DNA from: Pontederia crassipes
Lineage: Eukaryota > Streptophyta > Magnoliopsida > Commelinales > Pontederiaceae
Assembly (NCBI GenBank): GCA_030549335.1
Contig: CM060195.1
Location: 31,190,874-31,254,873, forward strand
Length of the DNA stretch: 64,000 nt
Direction: 5' to 3'
The notes under the pieces are model-generated. The model worked only from the letters and a program-made list of their open reading frames with translations. It had not been told where the DNA came from and did not search any database. Positions 1 through 12,339 of this stretch are shown here, one piece after another. A program made the position numbers and the translations under genes. The stretch's first letter is position 1. Each line of letters opens with the position of its first letter.

Positions 1-2003
1 AAGTTTATAGTTTATTTTTCAAAAAAAAATTGACCATTGAAAAGTAGAGTGTTTAATGGAAGCACTCATATGACAATATTTCTAAGGAGGTTATCGATTA
101 GTTGGTGCTCATAATTTACCGTAAAAAGGCGAGCACTCAAACTCAATAGAAAAAGTGATGAAGTGCACACATAATGGTATGGAAGAAGGATAGCATCCAA
201 GTATGTTGAAAAATTATAGTATAGTTATTACTACATTGGTTAACCCAAGATCGATGATATTCTAATATATTCGTCAAGCCTAGAGGAACATGTAGAACAT
301 TTTCATATTGCACTGCAAACATTAAGAGAAATAAGTATGCGCCAAAGTATCGAAATATAAATTTTAGCAGAATGAGATAATGTTCTCCAGGAATATCGCA
401 TAGATGGAATATCAAAAGATGGATGTTATAATCAAATGGATTCAACCAAAGGACGTGTTAAAGAGGAAAAAAAAACTTCCTTAGACTTGCAAGATATTTT
501 TGAACAGTCGCATTAGACTTGCAGAATATTAGCGGAGAGTCGCACCAGATTACTACACGATAGTATTGCCATGGACGAACCTCACCAAGAGGGACAAAAA
601 GATATAAAAAAAAATTTGAATGGCTTAGGAAAAGCTAAAAATAGGTTTTAAGAATTGGAGAAGAAATTGACAACGATGTCCTTTTGAAAAGACCTTCAGG
701 CCGATGTTATGTTGCCCACAACTATGCATACAACCCCCGCATGGCATGAGTCTTGATGCTATATAGGAAGAAGATAGTTGCCAACACATTAAGACAATTA
801 GATATCGAATTAGCAATTGTGGTCTTCACCCCGAGAATCGGTGACACAATGTGTAGGGCGAAGAGTTTGAATTCTCCACGAACCACCAAAGTTGAGGTAC
901 ACTTCCGAACATTTGTCGAAAAAATGGATCAAATTATTGAAAGATTACGAGTTTGTCAAAGCAAACTCAGTGGAGCATATCTTAAGCAGAAAGGTCACTT
1001 GCTCATTTGGCGGTGAGCCGATAGAATATGAACAATGAGCAATTGTATCATCCAAGTCAGTCTAGTAACCAGTAATGATGGTGCAGGGATAGCAACACAT
1101 CTTACATGCAATCGAAATTACTATGAAAGGTCGAAAAATGAAAGTGGAGCATCAGAGGTCACATGGTGTACTACAAGAGCTTGAAAATCCTCAATAGCAT
1201 TAAAAAAAAAAGATAACGATGGATGTTATTAGAGGTCTTGACATGGACACAATGTGATATGAGTAATAGAGGATCGATATATTAAAATAGCCAATGTCAT
1301 ACTCAGTAGAAAAATGTTAGTCCATCGAAAGCCTCATGGTCATTTTTTTTAAGGAGGTTATCCGACTACATGGAGTGTTGATATCCATCGCGTCGGATAA
1401 GAATCTACAATGCATAGACCAATTCTGATGGAGCATCTATAGAGCAATTGGGATGTGGTTGAACTTCTATATCACCTTCCATTCACAGACGAATGAGTAG
1501 TCTGAATGGTCAATTCATACCTTAAAAAAAATGTTCTGGACTTACATTAGACCGGAGTGATAGTTGGAACAATCAGCTCCCACTAGCGAAGTTAGTATGT
1601 GGCAATAGTCGTCACTCTGACATAGGCATGCCACTTCATAGTCATGTATGGAAAGCATTATTGCTCACCTATCAGCTGGAGCGAGGTTGATGGACAGTTC
1701 GTTGATGACAATTCTCGTCATGAGAATAACTGACGCACATTCAAAAGGATATTGACAAAATTTGCTTCATCAAGAAATGTTGAAGGTAGTCCACATGAGA
1801 CAAAAATAGTAGGCTGACGTAGTGAGATTACAAGAATTGAATCAAAATGGAGATCTAACATACGTAGGACACATCATGAAGATGAAGATGACATTTTAAA
1901 ACGGAAAATTGAAATCAGAAAAGATTTTTCAAATCCGTTAGGTAGAAGATGTAGTTTCGTTTACGCAAATTCGAGGACGAATTTATTTTTAAGGAGGTTA
2001 TGA
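1..2003 (+). pseudogene. Ty3/gypsy pol remnant (reverse transcriptase and integrase relics)
   Basis: This is the decayed 3' half of a Ty3/gypsy polyprotein entering from the left edge. Around 250-350 the plus strand reads a degraded reverse-transcriptase block: IDDILIYS followed by EEHVEHFHIALQTLRE, the signature around the catalytic aspartates. At about 1340-1560 it reads an integrase core: KEVIRLHGV, then ASDKN, then TFHSQTNEQSEWSIHTL, matching the usual D and E catalytic blocks (SDRD and HPQTDGQSE in intact elements). Many stops and frameshifts break the frame, so it is not functional. The integrase relic runs towards a polypurine tract (about 1991-2003) and the LTR that follows. Family assignment is firm; lineage within Ty3 is not determined. 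Confidence 0.85.
1990..2003 (+). other. Polypurine tract of the Ty3/gypsy element
   Basis: A purine-rich run (aaggaggttatga) lies immediately before the TGTAAC start of the LTR and just after the cgaggacgaa string that often closes the Ty3 coding region. It is where plus-strand priming would have occurred. The same 11-mer aaggaggttat also occurs at about 85 and 1351; at 1351 it encodes KEV of the integrase. Confidence 0.7.
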
Positions 2004-4824
2004 TGTAACGACCCTAATTTTTGAGAGTTAGAAAAATAATATTTTATTATTTATTTTGAGAAAAATGACCATTAATATTATTATAATAAATAATTCCGAA
2101 AAATAAAGGAAAATAGGGGAGGAGTTTAATTAAGGATAAAAGTGTATTATGGGATATTTATTTAAATTCGGAATTATTTAATTATTAAAACAAATCAAAA
2201 TTGTTAAAAGGGATTAATTAAAAGATTAAATTTGATTAGGATTGTAAGTTATAGATGAATTGGAGATAAAGATTTAAGAGCCCTATAAATAAATCTTTAG
2301 AGTCGATCGTCAAAAGAGTTTTCTTTTCTATGGGTTCTTGGTGTTCGACGGCAGAGGCATGGCAAGGCATGATTCAACGTCGAACGGCTACGAGGTACGT
2401 AGGGGGATCCGTAGGATTATTTATTATGTTGGAAAAATATATATTTTTCTCGGGTGCCATTATTTTCTCCCGAATCAAATTCTAGTAGAAATAGAAAAAA
2501 ATAGATATACATTGCGCAAAGAATTAGAGGTTTCACACATGAAGAAAAAAAAGAAGAAAGAAAACAAGAAGGATTTTTTGTGCAGAGAAAATGTTGATTT
2601 TCTCATCAAGGAAAATTCCTGTTTTCCAGTAATAAGGAGAGAGACTTGATGATTGGTTGGCGGTCAAAACGGATTGATCGTGAAAATAAAATAAAAAGAC
2701 CTTCCGTATGAGGTTAAGGTAGAGAGATAATTAAGAGGACAAATGAAAAGAGAAATGGATTAATTACGTCGCGTCGCTTTGGCGTAAAAAAAAATGGGGG
2801 ATAAATCTCTCGGTGGGAAGAGATCAAGGGGTAAAGAGAATTGAAAGAGAGGCCGTGACATAAGCAAATAAAAAAAAAGGGCGTAAAGAGGAGAGAGGAG
2901 GAAGTATAGAGAGAGGGGGAAATTGTGGCCAAGAGAGAGGAAGTAATAGAAGGTAGAGAGGAAAACAAAGTAATACGTGGATGAAGCGAATTGGAGAGAG
3001 AAGGAAGAAAAAAAAAAGAGGTGAAGGCACTTCGTGAATAGGAGAGAGGAAAGTAAATAAGAGGAATTGGATTTGCTAGTCGAGAAAAAAATAGAAAACC
3101 AGGAGAGAGAGAAGGGAATTGAGAAAAGGAAATGAGAAAAAAAAGAAAGGGGCAATTGGAAATGAGAAAAAAAAAGGGCCTACGTGAGATTGATAAGAAA
3201 AAAAAAAGAAAAAGGTTTTCGTTAACTTTTACGCAGAAAGAGAAAAATGAATTTTTTTTAAAAGAAATTCATTTCTAGAATCTCTGGTCCAGCAAGGAAG
3301 AAATAAATAAATAGATAAATATAGAGAAGAAGTCGAGAGTTAAGTATTTATTTTATTTAGATTAGTAATTTTAATTATGAGTTTTATAATATTTATCTTC
3401 CTATTCATATTGTGATATATTGATTATATTATTGAATCGGTCTTCGTTAGTATATTCTGATTATCTATTATTATTATTTAAATATGATATATTGATTGTA
3501 TTCTTATTGATTGATCCTGATTAAATTATCACTATACTTGATTATATTATTATCATACCTGATAATAGTATTATCTTATCAAATCATATTGTCATCATAT
3601 CTGATCCTATTTTATTATCATATCCGATCTTATCATTGATTATGATATCGATCCGGTAGTCTTTCGGATTGGGTCTTGTTTCACCTAAATTAAATTGCTA
3701 AAAGATAGACATCTTAGGTAAATAAGATAAAAGTCGAAAGCTACTGGGCCCATGTCTACTGATTGCCACTAAGCCGGGACCAATTGAATTGAATTGAATT
3801 GAATGGGGCAGATAGTGTAAAAACTATGGTTGTCCTGTGTATGGTCACTCGTCCCCCACCATACACGAACCCATTGAATCGTATTGGGCTTGCCGTGGCA
3901 CTGATCCCCCACTGGCCTGCATGAAAGTGGCATGGTGTCCCTTAATTGACTGAGCGCTCCTCATTGAATTGGATAACTCCGAACATTATAAATTGAATTG
4001 AATTGAAATAGAATCGAATTAAATTGAATTGGATTGAAACTAAATTGAATTGAATAGATCATGGTCATTTGGAATACCGGCGTTGATTGGCATTGCCTCC
4101 GCCCATTGAATCGAATTGAATTGTAATTGACCAATGACCATTGATATTGAATTGAAAATTTTTAAATTGAATAGTGTCATAGTGATTAGACATTTAATTG
4201 CTAAATCAATATTGATCGATCACCTGATCTTTTTATGATCCTTCCTATTGATTTATAACTTTATTGTCCTATTGTTATATTGAATCATCGATCCAATTGA
4301 TTAGGCAATTATTAATTGCTATCTCTATTGATTGGTCTTTTGACCATAACTTGATATAGTTGCTCATGTTGATAAATCGTTATATTGTAAATTGATTATT
4401 GTATTGATTGTTCAATTGACTCATCATTGATTATATCTTATTTTCGATTGAGCATATTGATTGTTTAGTAGACCCTACGTACTGAGTATTTTTATACTCA
4501 TGGATATTTCCCTGTACCTGGATCCGTGCAGGTGAGAGTACTTTGATAGAGGATGATCCTGCAGGTGGCTATGCTCAGTGATAGACAGATGTTGCACATG
4601 TTCTAGATTGAGTTGTCTAGTTTTTATTATTTCCGCATTTATTAGAATTGTGAACTTATTAATATTTTAATTATTTTGAATATAATGGATTATTAGTTGT
4701 TATTATTGAAAAAGTCTTCCGCAATTATTGTTTATATTCCGCAAAAATGTTTTATAGAAAATTGAGTAGCGCCTCTGGGACGACTCTGAGCACGTGAAAG
4801 TCACGTGGGTCTCGGGGCGTTACA
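2004..4824 (+). repeat. 3' LTR of Ty3/gypsy element
   Basis: The LTR begins TGTAACGACCC and ends GGGCGTTACA, giving a perfect 6-bp terminal inverted repeat (TGTAAC/GTTACA). It follows directly on a polypurine tract, and its length is about 2.82 kb. It contains purine-rich low-complexity DNA (about 2700-3250), a TTGAA-type repeat (about 3785-4160) and a GC-richer 3' end. ORFs of 68-131 codons on both strands in 2338-3155 are low-complexity by-products. The 5' LTR lies outside the window, so the insertion cannot be dated here. Confidence 0.85.
3785..4160. repeat. Interrupted TTGAA pentanucleotide repeat inside the LTR
   Basis: Runs of (attga)n/(ttgaa)n such as attgaattgaattgaattg recur at about 3786-3803, 3990-4055, 4106-4125 and 4146-4155, with non-repeat sequence between them. 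It is an internal microsatellite expansion of the LTR. Confidence 0.8.
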
Positions 4825-5417
4825 GGAATGAAAGAGAATAGAGGAGAATAATTAACTTTGTTTAAATAACATGAGTAATGTAAAGGGAAGGGAATGAAGA
4901 TACATAATAATTTTATTTAGATTATTTTATTCTTCATATGTGCATTTACATATTGAGTTTATAACATTAAATATAAAACATATTTCAATTATATCGTTTC
5001 CCTTCTTTACATCCTGATTTGGAGATGAAAGAAAAATGAGTTTATATTGAATGAGAATGGAAGAGAAATGATGAGACTTTATCCTCTTTTTCCTTTCATT
5101 ATAAATTCAACCAAATGGACTAAATTCATTCCACAGCTTTCTCTTCTCATTTTACTTTCTTTCACCATAACCTAACAAACCCTAAGCAAGAAAGCAAATT
5201 AACACATAACTTGTGTTTATGTGTAATAATTCTTTTTCCTTTATAAAAGCACTTTCATAATAGAAAAATCTACTTACGACCCACTTATAAAATTCATATC
5301 CTTCAAAATCCTCACTTTCGTTCCATATTTTCTCACCCTAGAAGTCAAACATCGGCTTTCCTTGTTCTCTTCTCCATCAAAATTTAATGGAATAAATTGT
5401 AGCAATTGTCATAAATA
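4825..5417. other. Gene-free AT-rich DNA right of the LTR
   Basis: No coding or RNA gene is recognisable. The segment has purine-rich stretches on one side (about 5020-5085) and pyrimidine-rich ones on the other (about 5140-5170), possibly relics of a small foldback element. No clean terminal repeats were found. Confidence 0.4.
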
Positions 5418-5690
5418 TTCCCAATATAATCATCCAACTTCACTTTATAATCTCAAGGTCATCGAATTCTAGAAATAAATTCGGTGTCAAACGTCGTGGC
5501 TATCTATAGCTCATTTACCGATGTATTGCTTATGTGGATGCCTTATGTGACACCACATTATCATTTTCTCTTTCTTTCATATCAGATTTTAAAAAATTAT
5601 GAATGTCACACTAGCATTTTTCTCTATTCCATCCAAACTTAATTTTGTATCTATATGGTCATTTAACTTTTCAAAATTTTCAATCATGAT
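5418..5690 (+). repeat. Left arm of a long imperfect inverted repeat
   Basis: This arm is related in reverse orientation to 6200-6475. Matching blocks, read on plus for this arm and on minus for the other, include ccaatataatcatccaactt versus tcaatatagtcgttcaactt, and ttttgtatctatatggtcat versus ttttgtatctatatcatcat. The blocks are in the same order with a few indels. It is probably a long-TIR or foldback element, or two inverted copies of one MITE family. Confidence 0.7.
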
Positions 5691-6199
5691 CATCATTAAA
5701 AAAAGTATTCAATCGTTAGTGAGAGACGATGGCTCCTTTATTGGGTTGTGGTCTCTTATTTAAGTAAATATAAAAATTTTAAAAAAGGCAAAATAAAATA
5801 AAAAGTGTATTTTAAAGAATATCCAACTTTTATGACCATATTCTGTCTAAGAAAAAAATATTATCACATCAATATTTTTCTCCATTTAAAATTTAAAATG
5901 ACAAACAAGTAAACGTTAAAAAAGAGGACAGCAGTCATAAAAAGGATATCATCACTAGCTAACATTAGAGGGTGATGAAGAGCTAAAGTTCCTTTGCAAG
6001 GTTATTGTAATATTTTTATTATTTTAAAATTTAAAAGAAGAGAGAAAATGTTAACATGGCATATCATTTCTTATTTCATTAAACGGTTAAAAAAATTAAA
6101 TGACCCTAACAATATTTTTATTTTAATTTCTTTATTATTATTTTGCTTTGTTTCTTTTTAATAGTTTTAACATTTTTAGTAATGTCCGTAACTAAAACT

Positions 6200-6475
6200 T
6201 TTGAAAAATTGAATTACAATGTCCAAAAATTTTAAAAAGTTGAATGATGATATAGATACAAAACTAAATTTGAATAGATGAGAGAGAAAATGTTGATATA
6301 ATATTTTCTAGTTTTTTTTAAAAAAAACTTGATATGGAGGAGAAGGAATGACGACGGAGTGCCACGTAGATATCCACAGAAGCAATCCACCGATAAACAA
6401 TGATAGGTGATCACGATGATCATGGTGAAATATTTTTTAAGTTACGAAGCGAAGTTGAACGACTATATTGAGAAT
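6200..6475 (-). repeat. Right arm of a long imperfect inverted repeat
   Basis: This is the reverse-complement partner of 5418-5690, separated from it by about 510 bp. The spacer itself contains a third related patch around 6030-6060 (agagagaaaatgttaacatg compared with gagagaaaatgttgatataa at about 6280). No transposase ORF lies between the arms. Confidence 0.7.
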
Positions 6476-7602
6476 ACCCCATACGTTGGATGGTCATTAC
6501 TGAAATTTAAATTTTATGTTCTTATTTATGTCAAGAGAGGTTTATGATAAGAAGAGCAAAGAAGAATAAAAAGAATTAATGAGGAAGATTATAGATCCAA
6601 AATCTTAAGGTTTGTACAAGAGTTCCAAACATTTATCTTCCCTCTTAATGAGTGTCTAAGTGGCTTGATAATTATAAGAATAGCATTGTTCTTATTAAAG
6701 ACTTTGATTGAGGGTTGCATTAGATTGCATTCTCATATATGAGTTTGGAAAAAAATCACTAATCAACATTAATACTATTTACAAAATGTTACATGATGAC
6801 ATTCTATGGTGATTCTATAAAAACTTGAACTTTTAGTGTAATATGAACGTTAGAAATCACCTAAAATAACTTCAAAATCCTTGTTGCGTTCGATCGTGTA
6901 CACGAATGAATCATGATCGCGGACAAGCACTAGGGATGTGAAGTCATGTTTCACGATCCATGAAATCACCACTTACAAGTGTGACATGACTAAACATAGG
7001 TGTCAAGATCGTGACCGAACCTTGTGATTAAAGTCTAATTTCACATACCGTGAAGTCGCATTTCACGAATATAACTTAACTAGTTAAGGTTGTGACTTGT
7101 ATCTCAAAATTGTAAGCGAATGCTAAAAGATCTCATTACACATTCACAATCATTATGATATTTCACGACTATGATTCAGCCATGAACTTGCCGAATACAT
7201 CTTTTGTCATTTAAGTGATGCACAGAGTGTCATTATTAATAGTATGAGATTATTTTCAAGCTATCATGACTTGTACACATATTATGGTTATATGATGAAC
7301 CATTATAGCACTGCATGACTATTGTTGATTATCGATCATCACATTTATACTGAACAATCACAGCTAAATTAAAAATTAAAAATTGCATGTTGAATGGTTT
7401 GATGCATTGAAAATGCATATTGTACTTAACAAAGAAAATGTTTTGACTCATTACTATGAATGAGAAATAATGCCTTATACAATCTATGTATTTATCAAAC
7501 AATAATATTTTATACCTTGTATATGTATTTCTCTAAAATGAGGAAAAAATGTCTATAAACTATTATGCATTATATATGTATTTTCCTAAGATGGAATAAA
7601 GG
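6476..7602. other. Gene-free intergenic DNA
   Basis: AT-rich DNA with short stop-ridden frames. No RNA gene or transposon end was recognised. It ends at the copia target duplication. Confidence 0.4.
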
Positions 7603-7607
7603 CATAG

Positions 7608-7924
7608 TGTTGTGAATGAAACACCGAGGATCGATGAACAATGAAAACAACGAAAGAAAAGAGAAGATGAACACAAAGATTTAATGTGGTAAAACCCTCT
7701 TGATCAATGTGAACAAGAGAGAAACATCCACGGACAAAGGAGGTCGTCGCCAGAAGAATTTCACTATGAGTCAAAAGAGAGTACATCATATAAAAATCCT
7801 AATCCTCATATATAAAGGTCCATACCGCGGGGGGCTTCGCTTCCGCCACATATCCTCATTTTTTTTTCTCATTTTTTTCTTCATAATTTTGGGTACAGTG
7901 TATATAATTCAATGCATATCAACA
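7608..7924 (-). repeat. 3' LTR of the deleted copia element
   Basis: About 317 bp, TG...CA on the minus strand. A purine-rich tract (minus strand of 7925-7941) precedes it. Its outermost ~95 bp (7829-7924) are repeated at 8970-9064. Confidence 0.8.
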
Positions 7925-7941
7925 AATCTCCACCTTAACTT

Positions 7942-8996
7942 GAATTTTACAAAACTCTCAAAAGATAAAATGCTCAACTTGCTCTCCTTTGCCGAATGGC
8001 CCACGTGGGCCTAACTGGATCTTTGCGTAACGCCTGTCAAATCTGAACAATAGTCAAACTTGGCAACAGGTAAACTCTTTGTCATCATATCTGCTGGATT
8101 GTCATGGGTGCTAATCTTCTGAACTTGAACATCTTACTTTTCCACAATATCACGAACAAAATGATATCTCACATCAATATGCTTTGTCATTTCATGATGT
8201 ATTTGATCTTTAGTAAGATGTATTGCACTCTGACTGTCACAATATATGACAGTAGCTTCCTCTTTCATAGTGAGCTCTCCAACTAATCCTCTCAATCAGA
8301 TAATTTCTTTTACAGCTTCAGTGATGGCCATGTATTTAGCTTCAATGGTGGATAGTGTTATTGTATCCTGCAAAATAGCTTTTCAACTCACAGCACAATC
8401 AGTAATAGTAAAGACATAACAAGTTATGGACCTTCTTCTATCAAGGTCTCTTGCAAAATCTGAATCAACATAGTCAACCAGTCCAGCTGAATTTCTACCA
8501 AATTCCAAGCATACATCAGAAGTACCTCTTAAATATCTCAGTATCCACTTAATAGCTTCTCAGTGCTTCTTTCCTGGATTAGACATATATCTACTAACAA
8601 CACTGACAGCATGAGATATATCTAGACGAGTGCAAACCATTGCATACATAATGCTACCACTGCACTATAGTAAGGAACTTTTGACATATACATTTTGTCT
8701 TCATCAGATTGCGGTGAACATGAAGCTGAGAGTTTAAAGTGTGCCGCAATCGGTGTACTGACAGCCTTAGCGTTTTGCATTCTAAAACGCTCCAAGTCTT
8801 TTTCAATATATTTCTGTTGAGACAAAAATAGTCTTCCTGAGCTTCTATCTCTAGAAATTTCCATTCTCAAAATCTTCTTTGCTGCTCCAAGATTCTTCAT
8901 CTCAAATCCAGAACTTAACTTATTTTTTAAAATGTTAATTTCAGATATGTCCGCTTCTAACGGCCCAAGCCTTCTGCTTCCGCCACAGATCCTCAT
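7942..8996 (-). pseudogene. Ty1/copia RT-RNase H remnant
   Basis: The longest frame (8622-8996) reads FEMKNLGAAKKILRMEIS, then LFLSQQKYIEKDLERF and VSTPIAAHFKLS. These are the standard motifs downstream of the copia reverse-transcriptase active site. Broken frames further left continue into RNase H and end in a relic of [19 protein letters not shown] (about 8060-8115), the usual C-terminus of copia pol. Frameshifts and stops separate the pieces. The upstream join at about 8960 is to LTR sequence, so the first residues of the 8996 frame are LTR-derived. Confidence 0.85.
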
Positions 8997-9064
8997 TTTT
9001 CCTTCTCATTTTTTTTTCTTTCATAATTTTGGGTATAGGGTATATAATTCAAGGCACATCAACA
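8965..9064 (-). repeat. Truncated 5' LTR of the copia element
   Basis: It shares gcttccgccaca, atcctca, the T-rich run and tataattcaa with 7829-7924. It ends at the CATAG duplication on its outer side and at pol on its inner side. Confidence 0.75.
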
Positions 9065-9069
9065 CATAG

Positions 9070-10084
9070 CATCTCTCCGGTCTATAATAAAGATTAAAGA
9101 TATCACATGAAGATAATTCAAAGTGAAATACAAAATTTTAATATGGCATGTGATGAAATAAAAGCAAGAAAACTAATATGTATAAAATAAGATAACCTAA
9201 ATGACTATGAATGCACTTATATCATGATGATTGAGCAATGTGATATACTCCTTTATGTTTATCATGTTCTCAAAGTATGATGACTTTATGCATGTTCCAT
9301 TGTATGACAATAAATATGGCATTGCACACATTCTCATTGTGTGTAATGATTTAATGGTTCCTATATGACAAATTTCAATCATGACATGCATGGTCCTTTA
9401 CACAGTGTAACAAGGAAAATTCATTCGTGTGTCCTAGATCTAGGCATGTAATTAGAAGTAGTCATGGCAACATGTGTATGATAGAAAGGTATCAAGGGAG
9501 TGAGTGTATTGGTGTAAAATCACAATCGAAAATCTTTTAAAATTGGTTTAAAAAATTTGAGTAAAATGTGTAGCAAGTAAAAAGGCAAGAATAATAAAAA
9601 TGATAAAAATAATGCAAACTCAAGATTTGTTGATGAGATTTGGCTCGACTCTTGACTTACATTCCCACTTTAACTTCTCGACCTCAAGACCATCAAAGTT
9701 TTAATGTCTTCCATTTTTCTTATAAGGAGAAGCAAACCTTTTTCACACTATAGTGCTTTTTCGCTCAAAAAATAAGGCACACCTCTTGTTATAGAGAGCT
9801 TTCATATTCACTTTAAGTAAACAAATGAATTCTCTCAAACACTCTTACAACTACTCACAATTTCGAGAACAAGAAAGAAGGATTTGTAAGGGCTGATAAA
9901 AAAATGTGCTCTTAAACTTTATAAAGAATTTAGGATGAATTTGCTTGTTTGGATTATCTTTCTTCAAACTTTTGTATGCCTTTTTATAGGCTTCTTAAAG
10001 AATTATAGTCATTGAGAAAATTTTCCCAAAAATTCAAGTACAAAATTAGTTGTTATTGTAGCTTTAAGTTTCGAACCAACTGAT
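9070..10084. other. Gene-free intergenic DNA
   Basis: No gene, RNA or clear transposon boundary is visible. Frames are short and stop-ridden. Confidence 0.4.
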
Positions 10085-10214
10085 TTGATCAAGCGGTCGA
10101 CCAATCTTAGCTCTTCATTTTCTCTGGTTGTCTCGCACTTTTTCGATCGTGAATCCAGTCGACCAATCAATCAGGTGCCATTCCTCAATCGAAAAGTCTC
10201 ACATTTCGATCGAT
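10085..10214. repeat. TCGATCG-rich leader of the tandem repeat
   Basis: The segment has many copies of the self-complementary word TCGATCG and variants such as tcgaccaatc. It resembles diverged pieces of the 143-bp unit that follows. Confidence 0.5.
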
Positions 10215-10500
10215 GGGTCGATCGATCAATCTCGTGGTCGCAATTTTTACTACACCGTCCACTTATCGTTCGATCGGTTCTCCAATCGATCGTATATGTT
10301 CGAACAATTAGTCGGCCGATCGTACTTCAAAATTTTGTTTATGAATTTTGACATCACGGGTCGATCGATCGATCTCGTGGTCGCAATTTTTACTACACCG
10401 TCCACTTATCGTTCGATCGGTTCTCCAATCGATCGTATATGTTCAAACAATTAGTCGGTCGATCGCACTTCAAAATTTTGTTTATGAATTTTGACATCAC
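10215..10500. repeat. Two tandem copies of a 143-bp unit
   Basis: Unit 1 is 10215-10357 and unit 2 is 10358-10500. They differ at about four positions (for example atcaat/atcgat, gttcgaac/gttcaaac, cggccgatcgtac/cggtcgatcgcac). The unit is rich in TCGATCGATCGA palindromes. The overlapping 88- and 108-codon plus-strand frames are generated by the repeat and are not credible proteins. Confidence 0.95.
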
Positions 10501-12339
10501 GAATTCTTTGAGATATATTCACCGGTTATTGTTACACCTGTAGAAATTTTATTAGTAACTTTTCGATCAATTTCATTTGTTGTCAAAACATGAAAACGAT
10601 ATTCAAAATTCAACATGATAGGTCAATAGATGTCCATAAGTCCCGTGTTATTTTACTTTGGAGTATTAGCATTTTATTATGATACTTAGTCGTTATGAGA
10701 ACGTTATGTTAAACTTCATTATTTTCTTTTAATCAGGTTTATTATTTATGTTATGTGATGTCAAGATGAACAGATCCAAAATCCCCCGATTGATACTTTG
10801 CATTGGGCCAAATTTTGGGATCATTATATTAATTAACAACAGAACGAAGCATGCATGCATGACACCGCACAAAATTATGCTGTGAATATGTTTAGCTCAA
10901 GTTGAGATCATAATTTCAAAAAAGTAGCTTTGTTGAGACAAAATATATACCTCACAGCACGATAACACCTGAATTAAGAAAATAAACAGGACCTTTATTG
11001 ATGCTTTCTTCAACTCTGATGCATTATTTTGCAGTTAAAACAAATTTATTGTTAAGAGCAATGCATGCAACCAGTCAATTAGGTCTATGTTATAGCATAA
11101 GGGAACATATAGCAACATAGAGAAAATATAATTGCACAATGATGGCCAAGAGCATAGAAACCAATCACGAAATACAATAAGGAACTGTTCATCCTATGAG
11201 ATCATGAAGCACAAATCATTTAGACTTGGTTCTCATTAAAAAATATATAACAGACAAACAGTAGCTCAATTGACATGAAAAATGGTTGGAAGGGAAACAA
11301 TAGATAGAAAATGGGTACAAGAATATATTGATATGAGATGTCAAGCATTGCAAAGAAAAAATCAGTGAAGAATGTTCATAAATATGCAATATTTTCTCCT
11401 CAAAGAATTATTTTCTTTATGGTGAGAATCAGGCAAACTGTAAATCAAATATACAACATTTCGTCAAGAAATAGCGTCAGCAGTCAATGGGTTACATAAC
11501 AATGTAATCTACACACTGGAGTTCCATAGATGGAGCAGTTACATAAATGTAATCTATAATAGAGATGAAGATAAATCTTTGGGCTGCTAAAGTGACTTGT
11601 AACCTAAAGCTTGGCAAGACAGAGCATCTAGATAAAATACAGAGATATCAAATACATACAGCAGTATCCTAAATTGGAATTTTGGAAATGAATGCCAAAA
11701 GTCCATATATGATGATATTTGTGAACTAAAGAGGTTAAACTGGATCATAACATGCTTACTAGTAGCGTCTTTGGAAGAAATCAACTAAGTTAACTTGGAC
11801 TCTTTGATTATCCGTAAACAGTAAACATTGACCCTTGAAACTCAGACAACTCCAAAGTCAGGCATAGAGCTGGTACTACCAAGCATGGATATAGAACAAA
11901 AGGTTGCCCTACCATGTTAGAACATCTTGTATTCTGCATTTCAGCATATCATAAGAGAACACCACACCCCCTGTAAGATCAATAATTTCCTATCCACATA
12001 AACCCTTTGTGCAATAACTTTTGTCAGTACTAATGCATTTTCAGCCATTAGTAAGATAGCCTTTATTTCTAACATGTTTTCTATATAATAAGAGCCTTAT
12101 TAAGCCAGTGTCGAGAGCTGAAAATTTGAGACAACACATGGCATTGATATCTATTGTACAACAAGATTTAACTACTAATTTGCAGCTGAACCAGAAGAAG
12201 AGGCACAAAGGAACTTACACGTCTCCGACAAGCTCTCTTCTGCTTTCTTACAATCAATTTACAACTAGCAAAGTTTATCAGAGAACCGAAGTAAGAACTA
12301 AATTTCTGAATCTTTACACGGATTTAATAAGTCCCAAAC
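10501..12339. other. Intergenic DNA and 3' flank of FTRV
   Basis: No coding exon was recognised. The right part (about 11800-12339) is less AT-rich and may contain the FTRV 3' untranslated region. No poly(A) signal could be assigned with confidence. Confidence 0.35.

Larger units (their letters stand above)
7603..9069 (-). mobile_element. Internally deleted Ty1/copia element with 5-bp target duplication
   Basis: The element runs 7608-9064 on the minus strand and is bracketed by a perfect CATAG duplication (7603-7607 and 9065-9069). Its 3' LTR (7608-7924) begins TGTTGATATGC on the minus strand and ends in CA. At the other end only about 100 bp of the 5' LTR survives (8965-9064, starting TGTTGATGTG). 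That remnant joins directly to the reverse-transcriptase/RNase H part of pol, so the rest of the LTR, the primer-binding site, gag, protease and integrase are missing. The intact target duplication shows that both outer ends are original and the loss was internal. Confidence 0.85.

Noticed and set aside
2714-3155. Minus frames of 68-131 codons (Ser/Phe/Leu-rich)
   Set aside because: Low-complexity translation of a purine-rich tract inside the LTR.
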